From assembly GCF_900115105.1 (NCBI RefSeq), contig NZ_FOYP01000001.1, forward strand, positions 1,886,097-1,950,096: a stretch of DNA of 64,000 bases, read 5' to 3'. Source of the stretch: Yoonia tamlensis. Its GTDB lineage: Bacteria; Pseudomonadota; Alphaproteobacteria; Rhodobacterales; Rhodobacteraceae. The notes beneath the pieces were generated by a model, which saw nothing but the letters and a program-made list of their open reading frames with translations, ran no database searches and was not told the origin of the DNA. A program made the translations under genes and the position numbers. How positions within the stretch are numbered: the first letter of the stretch is position 1; every line of letters starts with the position of its first letter. Below are positions 63,987 to 64,000 of the stretch, in pieces.

Positions 63987-64000
63987 GATAGATTGGACGT

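Noticed and set aside
1-64000. CRISPR arrays, insertion sequences or prophage genes
   Set aside because: No regularly spaced repeats, transposase, integrase or phage structural genes were seen; the short inverted repeats are single sites.

Overview
The window is chromosomal DNA of an alphaproteobacterium of the order Rhodobacterales, probably of the roseobacter group. Three things point there. A SAM/SAH-type riboswitch (a class described from Rhodobacterales) precedes metK. The phoH-ybeY-corC-lnt-metK-trmB and aroA-cmk-rpsA neighbourhoods are typical of the order. A MerR-headed fatty acid beta-oxidation operon and a malic enzyme fused to a phosphotransacetylase-like domain also fit. Genus cannot be settled by eye. 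Coding density is high, many genes overlap by 4 bases (ATGA), and one tRNA gene (Gly, UCC) is present. I see no CRISPR array, insertion sequence, prophage or integrase.

Layout. Bases 1-4780: a chemotaxis operon read rightwards (cheA 3' part, cheW, cheR, cheY-like, an unrecognised 125-residue protein, a receiver-less cheB, cheD). Bases 4777-9478: leftward genes for a 3-hydroxyisobutyrate dehydrogenase-type enzyme, an acyl-CoA synthetase and an MsbA-like ABC exporter, followed by tRNA-Gly. Bases 9726-21385: the most unusual region, two translationally coupled giant genes on the minus strand encoding an exported 1466-residue right-handed beta-helix/TPR protein and an exported 2420-residue protein with an HExxH motif and C-terminal repeats. 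I recognise no described system for this pair. Bases 21479-28946: yaeQ, a 5'-nucleotidase, a DUF952 protein with pyrD, two hot-dog thioesterases with a MATE transporter, a MerR regulator and a secreted protein of unknown role.

Bases 29150-35965: a fatty acid degradation operon (MerR regulator, acyl-CoA dehydrogenase, glutathione S-transferase, thiolase, a small unknown protein, FadB) closed by a strong terminator, with an operator-like palindrome in front. Bases 35999-37492: two unknown envelope proteins. Bases 37547-42025: a compact pyrimidine/purine nucleoside salvage operon read leftwards (cdd-deoA-deoB-add-upp). Bases 42086-49452: a VOC-bicupin fusion protein, malic enzyme, a glycosyltransferase-like protein, propionyl-CoA synthetase and a Gfo/Idh/MocA oxidoreductase.

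Bases 49507-56664: rpsA with terminator and promoter, then aroA-cmk, split by about 2.5 kb that holds a toxin-like orphan protein and a stand-alone PilJ N-terminal-domain protein; trmB follows. Bases 56705-63986: a ClpP/crotonase-fold periplasmic protein with a palindrome at its translation start, metK under its riboswitch, the lnt-corC-ybeY-phoH operon (with TTG and GTG starts) and an exported YHYH-domain protein. Together the genes describe a motile heterotroph using fatty acids, C3/C4 acids and nucleosides, with one large uncharacterised exported system.
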